Positions 17,206 through 25,195 of a stretch of 64,000 nucleotides of DNA are shown one piece after another. This DNA is from Dinoroseobacter sp. (GTDB taxonomy: Bacteria > Pseudomonadota > Alphaproteobacteria > Rhodobacterales > Rhodobacteraceae). The translations under genes were made by a program, and so were the position numbers. Numbering within the stretch: the first letter of the stretch is position 1; each line of letters begins with the position of its first letter. The DNA lies in assembly GCA_017643385.1 (NCBI GenBank), contig JAEPNN010000007.1:62001-126000 (forward strand). Reading direction: 5' to 3'. The notes beneath the pieces were generated by a model. It was given only the letters and a program-made list of their open reading frames with translations. It did no database searches and was not told the DNA's origin.

Positions 17206-17426
17206 CACGCGTCCGGCAGCGCCTTCCGGACTGAAATTTTTGGTATATGTATTGACGCACTCACCGCCATGGGCTCGTGGGTGCGTCTCGGACAACCGCG
17301 CTCTCTTGCGGTCGGACCTCCGATCCTACTTGCAGTGATTTCAGCGTCCATGGCAGCGCGCACGTCTCGCGCGCGCTTTGGTTCGTAAGGTTTCGTTTGG
17401 TCTGAGAGACGCTTTTTGCTGCTGTC

Positions 17427-17855
17427 TCAGTGGGAAAGCGCTGCTGGCCTTGGCGTTTGAAGCAGCCAGAACGCCAAAAGGGGAAAGCCGATAAGTTCCA
17501 GAGCCAAGGACGGCAGGATGGCCGCGCTGAAGACGACGCCCCCGTCCAAACCGCTTAGTCGAAACAAGCCTGCGATCGCGATTGCGACGCTCAGGGTGAC
17601 CATTGTACCGCGCAACCTATGCGTCAGGCCGGCGCCCAGAAGAAATATCGCACCGACGCCAAACCATACGCCACCAATAAACCGGATGTGACTGTCCTGA
17701 ACGTGGAACACAGTTTCATTGGTAACGGCGATGAAGGTCTCGGAGGTCTGCCAGCCGAGGGTGGGGATGCCTCCAAGGCCAATATTCAAGCCAAGTATCA
17801 TGATTGCGAGACCAACAAGAGCGAGGACCGATTTGAGAAGTATAGAGCGTGTCAT
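17427..17855 (-). CDS. DUF4345-type small membrane protein
   Basis: 142 residues with about four predicted membrane helices: LALVGLAIMILGLNIGLG, FIGGVWFGVGAIFLLGAG, MVTLSVAIAIAGLFRL and LPSLALELIGFPLLAFWLL. The motif HIRFIGGVWFGVG followed later by LFRLSGL is typical of the DUF4345 family; its function is unknown. Divergent from a TetR regulator over about 120 bp containing paired palindromes, so it is probably controlled by it. Confidence 0.7.
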   Translation of the reverse strand: MTRSILLKSVLALVGLAIMILGLNIGLGGIPTLGWQTSETFIAVTNETVFHVQDSHIRFIGGVWFGVGAIFLLGAGLTHRLRGTMVTLSVAIAIAGLFRLSGLDGGVVFSAAILPSLALELIGFPLLAFWLLQTPRPAALSH

Positions 17856-17898
17856 TTGAGTTTATAATCCAGGTGAGGGAGGTTAAATTAATTAAACG

Positions 17899-17955
17899 AT
17901 ACGCGTTCCATAAAATATGCGGCTTGACACTTCAAGTATTATTTGAAACGCGTAT
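17899..17955. promoter_or_regulatory. Paired palindromic operator between DUF4345 gene and TetR
   Basis: The arms ATACGCGTT (17899-17907) and AACGCGTAT (17947-17955) are perfect inverted repeats. Each contains the palindromic core ACGCGT. Between them lies a second dyad, TTCAA-n7-TTGAA (17931-17947), next to a TTGACA box at 17924-17929. Such overlap of a dyad with a -35 box fits repression by the adjacent TetR-type protein. Confidence 0.55.
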
Positions 17956-17976
17956 TTAAAAATATTGGAGCGAATG

Positions 17977-18573
17977 ATGACCAAGTCTGCAGGACGCCCA
18001 CCGCTGAGCGAAACTGATATCCAGGAGTTTCGAGCCAGGGTCGCGACACATGCGATGTCCATCTATCGCGAGGACGGGTTTGATGCCGTGTCCATGCGGC
18101 GCTTATCCAAAGCGGTTGGGTGCGCGCCAACGACGCTCTACGCGCATTTCGCGGGCAAGACGGAAATTCTGATGCTGCTATGGGCGGAGGTACTGTCCGA
18201 TATGGAAGAGCATGTCCGCGCATGTCTTAAGGGTCGTACAGAACCTGCCGACAGATTGAGAGAAGCTGCGTTGGCATTTGTCACATATTGGGTCGATCAT
18301 CCCGAGCATTTCCGTCTTGTTTTCATGTCAAACAACGTTGGGAGATCGGAGGTCGACAGCTTCATCGAGTCTGGAAACATCGAAAATGGTTTTGAAATCT
18401 TCAGAAACCTGATCCGAGACCTCGACCCTGGATGTGAAGACGCCAATGTAAAAAGTGAGACTTTGGTTGCAGGGATGATAGGCCTCGCGATGTGCCTGAA
18501 CACGATCAGCAATTACCCATGGCCAACGTTGTCTCAAATGACCCGGCAATTGCTTTCGGGTACAATTTCTTAG
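17977..18573 (+). CDS. TetR-family transcriptional regulator
   Basis: About 198 residues. N-terminal helix-turn-helix: YREDGFDAVSMRRLSKAVGCAPTTLYAHFAGKTEIL. The C-terminal domain (VDHPEHFRLVFM…) is like the TetR_C_33/WHG ligand-binding type. Two adjacent ATG codons lie at 17974 and 17977. GGAG at 17967-17970 is 6 nt from the second, so that start is chosen. Divergent from the DUF4345 gene and preceded by the palindromic operator region, hence probably autoregulated. Confidence 0.85.
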   Translation: MTKSAGRPPLSETDIQEFRARVATHAMSIYREDGFDAVSMRRLSKAVGCAPTTLYAHFAGKTEILMLLWAEVLSDMEEHVRACLKGRTEPADRLREAALAFVTYWVDHPEHFRLVFMSNNVGRSEVDSFIESGNIENGFEIFRNLIRDLDPGCEDANVKSETLVAGMIGLAMCLNTISNYPWPTLSQMTRQLLSGTIS

Positions 18574-18602
18574 CCTAAGCCTGATGCGACAAGGCAGGTC
18601 GA

Positions 18603-19190
18603 TCAGCTTTGCGACAAAAGGGCGGCTTCGGCTGTCTGCTTGATGGTTTTTTCATAGGCAGACTGCGTCCAGCCACAGTCCCTGACGAGACGCTCCCAGT
18701 TCTCAACCGACAAGAGCGTCCATAAAAGGTCTGTCGCTGCTTCCTCGGTCAGGTCTCTGGTCAAACTGCCATCTTGAGAAATTGCCTGTACTGCGGCCTC
18801 ACACCCGTGCCTGACGGCCTTCATCCGGTCATTCCATGCCGCGGCTGCTTCTTTGTCCGTGCTTCGCATGGCGCGCAAGGCAACAGACATCCCGTGAATT
18901 TGGGGGATGTAGCCGCCCCAGCCCTCAATAAAGGCGTGTAAGCGTTCCACCCCTGACGTTGCCGAGCGGCTGCGTTCGAGTCGTGCGTCCACATTTTTAA
19001 CCACATCAATGTGGCGTGTTGTGGCCACAAGCAGCTCTGCGCGATTCGGAAAATGCAGGTAGAGCGCCTGACGGCTTATACCTGCAGCTTTTGCGATATC
19101 CGACATTCGGACGGTTTTGTCCCCATTTTCCAATAGGTTCCACGTCACATCTAGAATTCGGGACTTCGTATTAATTGGATTACTTGACAT
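18603..19190 (-). CDS. TetR-family transcriptional regulator
   Basis: 195 residues. Helix-turn-helix region: VRMSDIAKAAGISRQALYLHFPNRAELL. The remainder is a helical effector domain without a recognised ligand. Divergent from the NAD(P)-binding protein/DUF1772 pair across about 86 bp with a perfect palindrome, so those genes are the likely targets. The start at 19190 has only a weak ribosome site, which is common for autoregulated repressors. The two TetR genes at 17977 and here converge, 29 bp apart. Confidence 0.87.
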   Translation of the reverse strand: MSSNPINTKSRILDVTWNLLENGDKTVRMSDIAKAAGISRQALYLHFPNRAELLVATTRHIDVVKNVDARLERSRSATSGVERLHAFIEGWGGYIPQIHGMSVALRAMRSTDKEAAAAWNDRMKAVRHGCEAAVQAISQDGSLTRDLTEEAATDLLWTLLSVENWERLVRDCGWTQSAYEKTIKQTAEAALLSQS

Positions 19191-19204
19191 GATGTAAAGT
19201 TACC

Positions 19205-19242
19205 GCTTATTGACACGGTGTCAACTTTACACGGTGTCAAGC
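19205..19242. promoter_or_regulatory. TetR operator: perfect palindrome plus half repeat
   Basis: TTGACACGGTGTCAA at 19210-19224 is a perfect dyad with 7-bp arms around one central base. The right part recurs 16 bp later as ACACGGTGTCAA at 19229-19240. The first copy contains TTGACA, so repressor binding would cover a promoter of the 19277 operon. Confidence 0.65.
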
Positions 19243-19276
19243 AAAGTGCTTGTGCCGAATTCGTAGGAGAATGAAA

Positions 19277-19906
19277 ATGAAAGTTATCGTGTTTGGAGCA
19301 ACTGGTACTGTTGGTCGCTTGGCTGTGAAGGAACTTCTTGACGCGGGCCATGCGGTGACGGCCTTTGCCCGAAAGCCAGAAAAACTTGGCTTGACTGACG
19401 CCAATCTGTTTCGTGTCGCAGGCGATGCACTCGACGCCAAAGATGTTCTCGAAGCGGTCAAAGGTCATGAGGCCGTTGTGATTACGCTTGGATCCGGTTT
19501 GTCGCGCAAAAGCGTCATTCGTTCGCAAGGCACGATGAATGTCATTCGTGCTATGCAGGCTCATGGCGTGAAGCGTCTGATCTGTCAGTCCACGCTTGGT
19601 GCGCGTGATAGCTGGTCCAATCTGAACTTCTGGTGGAAGCGGGTGATGTTCGGTGCACTCCTAGCCCCGGTTTTCCGCGATCATGAGCTGCAAGAGCAAC
19701 TCGTCGAAGCCAGTGGACTCGACTGGACAATTGTACGCCCTGCGGCGTTCACAGATGAAGCCACCCGGCGACCTGTCATTGAAGATGTGCCCAATAGCGC
19801 ACGCGGACTGGACCTGAAGATCTCGCGTGGAGAGCTCGCGCGTTTCCTGACCCGCCAGGTGATTGACCCGCAGTATCTGGGTCGCGCCGTTGGTTTGTCG
19901 AGCTGA
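19277..19906 (+). CDS. NAD(P)H-binding protein (NmrA/SDR-like)
   Basis: 209 residues, atypical short-chain dehydrogenase of the NAD(P)H-binding (NmrA-like) group. Seen: the GATGTVG dinucleotide loop, VVITLGSGLSRKS, LICQSTLGARDS and WTIVRPAAFTDE. The catalytic Tyr-x-x-x-Lys is not evident, as usual in this group. AGGAGA at 19265-19270 places the start at ATG 19277 rather than ATG 19271. Its stop codon overlaps the start of the DUF1772 gene (TGATG), so both are coupled. Controlled probably by the divergent TetR. The role is perhaps redox or quinone/stress related, which is inference only. Confidence 0.8.
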   Translation: MKVIVFGATGTVGRLAVKELLDAGHAVTAFARKPEKLGLTDANLFRVAGDALDAKDVLEAVKGHEAVVITLGSGLSRKSVIRSQGTMNVIRAMQAHGVKRLICQSTLGARDSWSNLNFWWKRVMFGALLAPVFRDHELQEQLVEASGLDWTIVRPAAFTDEATRRPVIEDVPNSARGLDLKISRGELARFLTRQVIDPQYLGRAVGLSS

Positions 19907-20391
19907 TGGGGGCGGACATGATGAGTTGGGTTTTACTGGTTGCAGGCCTTTTAATGGCGCTGATCTCTGGCGTGTTCCTGAGCTTTTCGGATTTCGTGAT
20001 GAGGGGGCTTGCACAAGCCCCCGGCACGGCGGGCGCGGCGGGCATGATCGGGCTTAACCGCACCGTATATAAGTCGATCTTCATGGTGTTGTTCATGGGG
20101 TTGCTCTTGGGTTCGATCGCGCTTGCGTTGTCCGCGCTGTGGCAATTGGATGGCGCAGCATTGTATTTCGTACTCGCTGGCACACTGAGCTATCTTTTTG
20201 GCGTTTTTGCCGTGACTGGCTTTGGAAATGTTCCGATGAACAATCGTCTGGACGCCACATCTGGGCGGGCAAAAGACATGGCAAGCTACTGGCCTGAATA
20301 TCTGCGACGCTGGACGCGACTGAACCATATTCGGACGTCCGCATCCGCGTTCGCGGCGCTCTTTTGGCTCATGGCTGCAAATCTGCTGTAA
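19906..20391 (+). CDS. DUF1772 (anthrone-oxygenase-like) membrane protein
   Basis: 161 residues with four membrane helices: SWVLLVAGLLMALISGVF, SIFMVLFMGLLLGSIALAL, LYFVLAGTLSYLFGVFAVT, and a C-terminal segment ASAFAALFWLM. Motifs FSDFVMRGL and the cytoplasmic FGNVPMNNRLD…YWPEYLRRWTRLNHIRT are hallmarks of DUF1772. Some members are anthrone or related oxygenases. Starts inside the stop codon of the upstream NAD(P)-binding gene. A strong hairpin follows. Confidence 0.8.
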   Translation: MGADMMSWVLLVAGLLMALISGVFLSFSDFVMRGLAQAPGTAGAAGMIGLNRTVYKSIFMVLFMGLLLGSIALALSALWQLDGAALYFVLAGTLSYLFGVFAVTGFGNVPMNNRLDATSGRAKDMASYWPEYLRRWTRLNHIRTSASAFAALFWLMAANLL

Positions 20392-20404
20392 AATGTGCAG
20401 TCCA

Positions 20405-20431
20405 GCCGGGTGGGTTTTCGTCCCACCCGGC
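20405..20431 (+). terminator. Strong hairpin terminator after the DUF1772 gene
   Basis: GCCGGGTGGG and CCCACCCGGC form a perfect 10-bp stem around a 7-nt loop, 14 bp after the stop codon. There is no long T-run. Confidence 0.6.
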
Positions 20432-20589
20432 GCATTGTGCTTTCGGCCTTTGTGCAAGCGATCCATATTGGGACTGTGTTCTTTACCCCATACGTTTGCA
20501 TCACAGGTTTAGCTCCAACTGGCAAAACTTGTCACTTAGTCGCGGGAAACACCCCTGTCTTTGCGCGATCATTCAGATAGTTTGCAAAA

Positions 20590-21381
20590 ATGATCAAAAC
20601 CCACCCACTCGTCATGGATCCGCCCCATGCACGTCTCTGGCGCAGGTCCGAGGCGCGTCATCAGGCATTTCGCCCTTCTGTTCATGCAGAACTCGTGGTG
20701 CTGCACGCCAGCAAAGGGGAGGCGCGATATATCGTTGATGGTCATGTCCTGCAGCTTAGGGCTGGTTCGTTGCTGTTGGCGTGGGCGGGCTCCGAGCATT
20801 TTCTTGCGTTGGACACACCTGGATTTGACATGTGGGTTGGATTGATCTCGGACAAGTTCAGCATCGGTCGTTGTGATCTTCCGCCCGTCGATGGCGGGGG
20901 GCTTGAGGCTGAAGCGCGTGCTTTGCATCCAGATGTCAGCGCGCATCTTTCCGCGTTGGCGGCAGGCGTTGAAGCGGCACCATCACAAGCCGGGTGGGAG
21001 ATCGGTATGCATTGGTGGCTTATGCGGGCATGGGACGCTTGGCAGAGTGCGTCTGAAGCCGGTGGTATCACGTTGCACCCGGCCGTTGCCAAGGCGGCGG
21101 TCGCGTTGCAAGCCGATCCAAAGCTTGGTGCAACAGACCTGGCCGTGATTGGGGGGCTTAGTCCGGGCCGGTTGGGGCAGACCTTTGCAGCTGAGATGGG
21201 CGAAAGTCTCGTGGCGTTTCGTACACGACAGAGACTTCAAAAGGTTGAGGATCTGGTTGGCGGGCAGGGGATGGATCTTCTGAACGCGGCGCACGAGGCA
21301 GGTTTTGGAAGTTATGCCCAGTTCTTTCGAGCGTATCGCGCCCGAAACGGCGTGAGCCCGCGAGACGGACTTCTGAGTTAA
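20590..21381 (+). CDS. AraC-family transcriptional regulator
   Basis: 263 residues. The N-terminal cupin-like sensing domain (about 1-130; HAELVVLHASKGEARYIVDG) is followed by a C-terminal double helix-turn-helix: LAVIGGLSPGRLGQTFAAEMGESLVAFRTRQRL (first) and LLNAAHEAGFGSYAQFFRAYRARNGVSPRDG (second, with the canonical FxxxF and the Gly-x-x-Pro end). The start at ATG 20590 is preceded by an AT-rich stretch and a poor ribosome site. Convergent with the TRAP operon, sharing a bidirectional terminator. The target is not evident. Confidence 0.87.
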   Translation: MIKTHPLVMDPPHARLWRRSEARHQAFRPSVHAELVVLHASKGEARYIVDGHVLQLRAGSLLLAWAGSEHFLALDTPGFDMWVGLISDKFSIGRCDLPPVDGGGLEAEARALHPDVSAHLSALAAGVEAAPSQAGWEIGMHWWLMRAWDAWQSASEAGGITLHPAVAKAAVALQADPKLGATDLAVIGGLSPGRLGQTFAAEMGESLVAFRTRQRLQKVEDLVGGQGMDLLNAAHEAGFGSYAQFFRAYRARNGVSPRDGLLS

Positions 21382-21383
21382 AC

Positions 21384-21414
21384 GAAAAGGGGCGCCCTAA
21401 GGACGCCCCTTTCC
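21384..21414. terminator. Bidirectional Rho-independent terminator
   Basis: AAAGGGGCG and CGCCCCTTT form a perfect stem, extended by CCC/GG pairs, with A and T runs on each side. It lies between the AraC gene (+) and the TRAP dctP gene (-) and can serve both. Confidence 0.8.
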
Positions 21415-21436
21415 AGATCAGATGATCAGGCTTGGC

Positions 21437-22495
21437 TTAGCGAGATGCTGCGATCTGCGCTTCTGCCTCGACAACGGCTGCGCGAAGCGCTGCCAGCGCA
21501 TCAGGACCACCGTCGATGTTGTTTTCGAACCAGCCATAGACAGGCTCGGCTGCGGATTGGAATGCGGCCTTCTCGTCTGGGGTTGGAACGTAGATCTCAC
21601 CGCCACCGGCGACGAAGTCTGCATAGGCCTGGATCGACTTACGCTTTGGCGAAGCAAATGTTGCCTGCTGCAGCGCTGCAAAGCCGTCCTGCACAACCAT
21701 CTGCAGGTCCTCTGGCATGGAGGAGAACGCTTCGTTGTTCATGAACCACAGCGCACCCATGTAGGAGTGACGGTCCAGTGTCAGGAACTGCAGGCCTGCA
21801 TCTGGGAATTTCATACCCATGATGTCGGTGATGCCGTTCGCGGTACCCTGAACAACGCCGGTCTGCAGCGAGGTGAAGAGCTCTGGCCATGGGATCGGGG
21901 TTGCCGATGCACCGAGCGACTGCAGCAGCTGAACAGGCAGGTCTGCCACGATCGAACGCATCTGCAGGCCAGCCATGTCGGCAGGCGAGGTGATGCGCTT
22001 TTCGGTGTTAGCAAAGTTGCGCCAGCCGCCAGTGTTACCGATGGTCATCAGACGCAGTGCGCCGTCGCTGTCGTCAAGTACACGCCCTTGCATGAACTTG
22101 ATGAAGGGCGAGCCGTTTGCGAGGGCAGCTTCTGCCACACGGTCGTCGGCCATCAGGTATGGCAGGTCGAGGACCTGAACATACGGGAAGATGCCCGACG
22201 AACCACCCGAGGTCGAAATGTAGATGTCGATAGAGCCATCTGCAGTACCCTGAAGGCACTCGGTGCCGTTGGAGCAAAGCTGGGTGCCGATGAACAGCTC
22301 GACCGAAACACGGCCGTTTGACGCAGCTTCAACGTAGTCCTTGAAAACGATCAGACCGTCATAGTCTTCGTCGTTCTCATTTGAGTTTGCGGTAGCCCGC
22401 AGGTTGAACTCAGCATGGCCTCCAGCCCAGGCTGATGCCGCGCCGCCGAACAGCATGGCCGCAGTCAGTGCTGCAGTGGTGAACCCTTTAAGCAT
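21437..22495 (-). CDS. dctP: TRAP transporter substrate-binding protein, DctP family
   Basis: Periplasmic solute receptor of a tripartite ATP-independent transporter, 352 residues with a clear signal peptide (MLKGFTTAALTAAMLFGG…AWA). DctP features: GTECLQGTADGSIDIYISTSGG, LPYLMADD, MRSIVADLPVQLLQSLGASATPIPW (with the conserved Arg that binds a carboxylate), and ELFTSLQTGVVQGTAN. The ligand is therefore probably an organic acid or sulfonate. GGAGG lies 9 nt ahead of the ATG. Last gene of the minus-strand unit that begins with the luciferase-like monooxygenase, 33 bp after dctM. Confidence 0.92.
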   Translation of the reverse strand: MLKGFTTAALTAAMLFGGAASAWAGGHAEFNLRATANSNENDEDYDGLIVFKDYVEAASNGRVSVELFIGTQLCSNGTECLQGTADGSIDIYISTSGGSSGIFPYVQVLDLPYLMADDRVAEAALANGSPFIKFMQGRVLDDSDGALRLMTIGNTGGWRNFANTEKRITSPADMAGLQMRSIVADLPVQLLQSLGASATPIPWPELFTSLQTGVVQGTANGITDIMGMKFPDAGLQFLTLDRHSYMGALWFMNNEAFSSMPEDLQMVVQDGFAALQQATFASPKRKSIQAYADFVAGGGEIYVPTPDEKAAFQSAAEPVYGWFENNIDGGPDALAALRAAVVEAEAQIAASR

Positions 22496-22528
22496 GGTAG
22501 GTAACCTCCCTTTTGGTGTTTGCTTGGG

Positions 22529-23995
22529 TTAGTTGGCGAACCCGGTAAGTCGCGGGATCGTCATGGAAATTGCGGGGATGTATGTGATCAGGAAGATCAC
22601 CAATATTTCCACCGCAAGGAATGGCAGGATTGTCTTGGCAATAGTCTCGACTTTTTCGCCTGAAACCGAACTGGCCACGAATAAGACAAGTCCCATGGGC
22701 GGCGTTGCCAGCCCCACTGTCAAATTCACCGACATGATGATGGCGAAATGGATCGAGTCGACGCCCAGATCGGTGAAAATAGGCCCGAGGATTGGTCCCA
22801 GAATGATGATCGCCGGACCCGCATCGAGGAACATGCCCACGATAAACAGGAGCAGGTTGATTAGGAACAGCAGAACGTAGGGGTTTTCACTGAGCGAGAG
22901 AATGTACTCCGCCAGCGTTTGTGGTGCGTAGGACAGCGAAACAACCGTTTTGAAGGCCATCGCGGCGCCCACCAGAAGAAGAACCACTGCTGAGGTAATT
23001 GCTGCCCGGGACAGCACTTCTGGCAAGTCCTTTAAGGTCATGGTGCGCAGGATGAAGAAGGCGACAAGTAGGGCATAGGCCACCGCAACGGCTGCAGCTT
23101 CGGTCGGGGTGAAAACACCCGCCAGAATGCCACCAAGGATCAGGATTGGGGTTTGCAATGGCACCATGGCCCGTTTGCATACCATGCGGAAATCATGGCT
23201 GACCGAATGGCGCAGGCCAAGCATCAAACCATGGGCCAGCAAAAGTGCAATGATCAGAGTGCCCCAAGCCAGAACACCTTCTGTGGCTGGCATGAACATC
23301 CAGAACAACAGACCTAAATTGGCGCGTACCAGGATGAAGGAGACCCACCATTCAACAGGGCCCATCTTGGTGCCTGTAAGCACGACGCGCTTGGCGGGGG
23401 GCAACTCGTACCGATCTGCCAGTGCTCTGACCATGAACATTAGGCCGACACCCACCATGATGCCGGGAACGATGCCCGCAAGGAACAAGGCGGCCACGGA
23501 TTCCCCCATCACATAGGCGTAAATGATCATGATGCCTGAGGGTGGAATGATCGGTCCGATCACCGAGGAGGCCGCGGTGATCGCAGCTGCAAATCTGCGG
23601 GTGTAGCCTTCTTTTTCCATTGCAGGGATCAGCATGGACCCAAGCGCCGATGTGTCGGCCACGGCAGATCCGGAAAGACCGGCAAACAGGATCGAGGACA
23701 GGATGTTCACCTGTGCCAGACCTCCGCGCAGATGCCCCATGAGGGCCTGCGAGAACTCCACAAGGCGGATGGTAATGCCGCCGCGGTTCATCAGCTCACC
23801 CGCAAGCATGAAGAAGGGGATCGCCATCAACGGGAAGCTGTCCATCCCGTTATAGACATTGCGGTAAAGCAGCGTGATGTCGCGCTCCTGCCCGTTCAGC
23901 CACAAAAGCAGGCCGGGGGCTGCGAGCAGTCCGAAGAAAACCGGTAGACCGATCAGCAGGAAGAGCAGGAAAAGAGGAAGAAACCAGATTAGCAT
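22529..23995 (-). CDS. dctM: TRAP transporter large permease, DctM family
   Basis: Main transmembrane subunit, 488 residues, with about 12 hydrophobic segments. It uses a sodium gradient to import the ligand delivered by DctP. Typical blocks: FFMLAGELMNRGGITIRLVEF, LSGSAVADTSALGSMLIPAM, GPIIPPSGIMIIYAYV and ILGGILAGVFTPTEAAAVAVAYAL. ATG at 23995 begins 1 nt after the dctQ stop codon; an in-frame TTG at 24010 would overlap dctQ. Confidence 0.93.
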   Translation of the reverse strand: MLIWFLPLFLLFLLIGLPVFFGLLAAPGLLLWLNGQERDITLLYRNVYNGMDSFPLMAIPFFMLAGELMNRGGITIRLVEFSQALMGHLRGGLAQVNILSSILFAGLSGSAVADTSALGSMLIPAMEKEGYTRRFAAAITAASSVIGPIIPPSGIMIIYAYVMGESVAALFLAGIVPGIMVGVGLMFMVRALADRYELPPAKRVVLTGTKMGPVEWWVSFILVRANLGLLFWMFMPATEGVLAWGTLIIALLLAHGLMLGLRHSVSHDFRMVCKRAMVPLQTPILILGGILAGVFTPTEAAAVAVAYALLVAFFILRTMTLKDLPEVLSRAAITSAVVLLLVGAAMAFKTVVSLSYAPQTLAEYILSLSENPYVLLFLINLLLFIVGMFLDAGPAIIILGPILGPIFTDLGVDSIHFAIIMSVNLTVGLATPPMGLVLFVASSVSGEKVETIAKTILPFLAVEILVIFLITYIPAISMTIPRLTGFAN

Positions 23996-23996
23996 G

Positions 23997-24590
23997 TCAT
24001 TCGGCCTCAATCACTTGGGCGCCGGGAACCGGACGCAGTTGATCCTCGCCACCCAGAACAGTGACTACAGCGCGAATGATCAGCTCAATGTTGACGACTA
24101 AAAGCAGGACAACACCGACATAAAGCGACAGGAACATATAGAAACGGGGTAGGCGTTCCCATGTCAGGGCACCTTCAGAAAAGCTTGGAAAATAGAGCGC
24201 GGCGGTGGCGAAGCGGCTGCCAAAACCGGTGATTTCGCCATAGCCGATTTGCACGGCGGTCGCGAGAACCGTGCCTGCGATGAGTAGGAGAATAATGGTC
24301 ACAACACCGCCAATTGCACGGGGCAGGGCTACGAGAACCATGTCAATGGCCACGAAGCCACCACGACGATATGCGATCGGCGCCATGAACCCGGTCATCC
24401 AAAGCATGCAGAAGCGCGCGGCCTCATCGGGCCAGGTTAACGCGTTGCCCAGCACGTAGCGGAAAAAGACCTGGATAAGGATCGCGATGACCATCAGCCC
24501 GATGGCTACGATAGAAATCGCTTTGCCAATAGCCAGCACGTAGTCCAACAACACTTGCAGTGGCTTCAAAAGCCCCAGCAGAACGCCCAT
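23997..24590 (-). CDS. dctQ: TRAP transporter small permease, DctQ family
   Basis: 197 residues, four membrane helices. Motifs: FFRYVLGNALTWPDEAARFCMLWMTGFM and the following RRGGFVAID block, typical of DctQ. It forms the membrane complex with DctM. GGAGGGAACGC precedes the ATG. About 80 bp after the flavin-reductase gene in the same transcription direction, so transport and oxidation of one substrate are probably linked. Confidence 0.9.
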   Translation of the reverse strand: MGVLLGLLKPLQVLLDYVLAIGKAISIVAIGLMVIAILIQVFFRYVLGNALTWPDEAARFCMLWMTGFMAPIAYRRGGFVAIDMVLVALPRAIGGVVTIILLLIAGTVLATAVQIGYGEITGFGSRFATAALYFPSFSEGALTWERLPRFYMFLSLYVGVVLLLVVNIELIIRAVVTVLGGEDQLRPVPGAQVIEAE

Positions 24591-24670
24591 TGCGTTCCCT
24601 CCCTTTCCAGCCCTTTCCTGTGGGCCGTATAGTTGTCACCGGATCTTGACGCCCGGTTGACAGTTTGCGC

Positions 24671-25195
24671 CTAGCTTTGAGGTTTGAACCCCCCATATTG
24701 GCCTTGCGCGAAGATCAGCGGCGCGCCCGGTGACGTTTGCACTCTGAGAACTTCACCGACGATGATGGCGTGATCTCCGCCATCGTGTTCAGCCACCTTG
24801 CGGCACTCAAACCGCGCAAGGCAACCTTTAAGTACCGGGACGCCTTCAGCAGAGCGTTCCCAGTCTGCAACTGAAAAATCCAGTCCGTCTTTTGCGAAAG
24901 ATCCACCGAGGCTGAGCTGGTCACCAGCCAGCACGTGGATGGCGTAGTTTTGTGCCTGGCAAAACGCTGGGTATCGCTTCGAAAATTTGCCCGGCGACCA
25001 CAAGACCAACGCGGGATCCAGTGACAGGCTGGCAAAACTGTTTGCGGTGATCCCAAGTGGGCCCATCTCGGAGTCGCATGTAATTACTGTCACACCAGTG
25101 CCAAACTGACCTAGTGCATTGCGAAACGCGCGTGGGTCTGCGCCAGGCTCAAAGGTATCGCTCATAAAATCACCACTTATTGCCGAGCCGTCCAT
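24671..25195 (-). CDS. Flavin reductase (FMN/FAD:NADH), two-component monooxygenase partner
   Basis: 174 residues, flavin-reductase-like domain (HpaC/SsuE-replacement type). Seen: RNALGQFGTGVTVITCD, GITANSFASLSLDPALVLWS (flavin-binding) and RFECRKVAEHDGGDHAIIVGEV, with the GDHxI signature. It supplies reduced flavin to the luciferase-like monooxygenase encoded two genes upstream. The ATG at 25195 abuts the stop of the aldo/keto reductase gene and has GAGGTG 6 nt before it. An alternative ATG lies at 25165, 30 nt inside. Confidence 0.88.
   Translation of the reverse strand: MDGSAISGDFMSDTFEPGADPRAFRNALGQFGTGVTVITCDSEMGPLGITANSFASLSLDPALVLWSPGKFSKRYPAFCQAQNYAIHVLAGDQLSLGGSFAKDGLDFSVADWERSAEGVPVLKGCLARFECRKVAEHDGGDHAIIVGEVLRVQTSPGAPLIFAQGQYGGFKPQS

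Noticed and set aside
21422-22321. 299-codon open frame antisense to dctP
   Set aside because: dctP is a textbook TRAP receptor; the antisense translation is Cys/His/Arg-rich and unlike a protein family.
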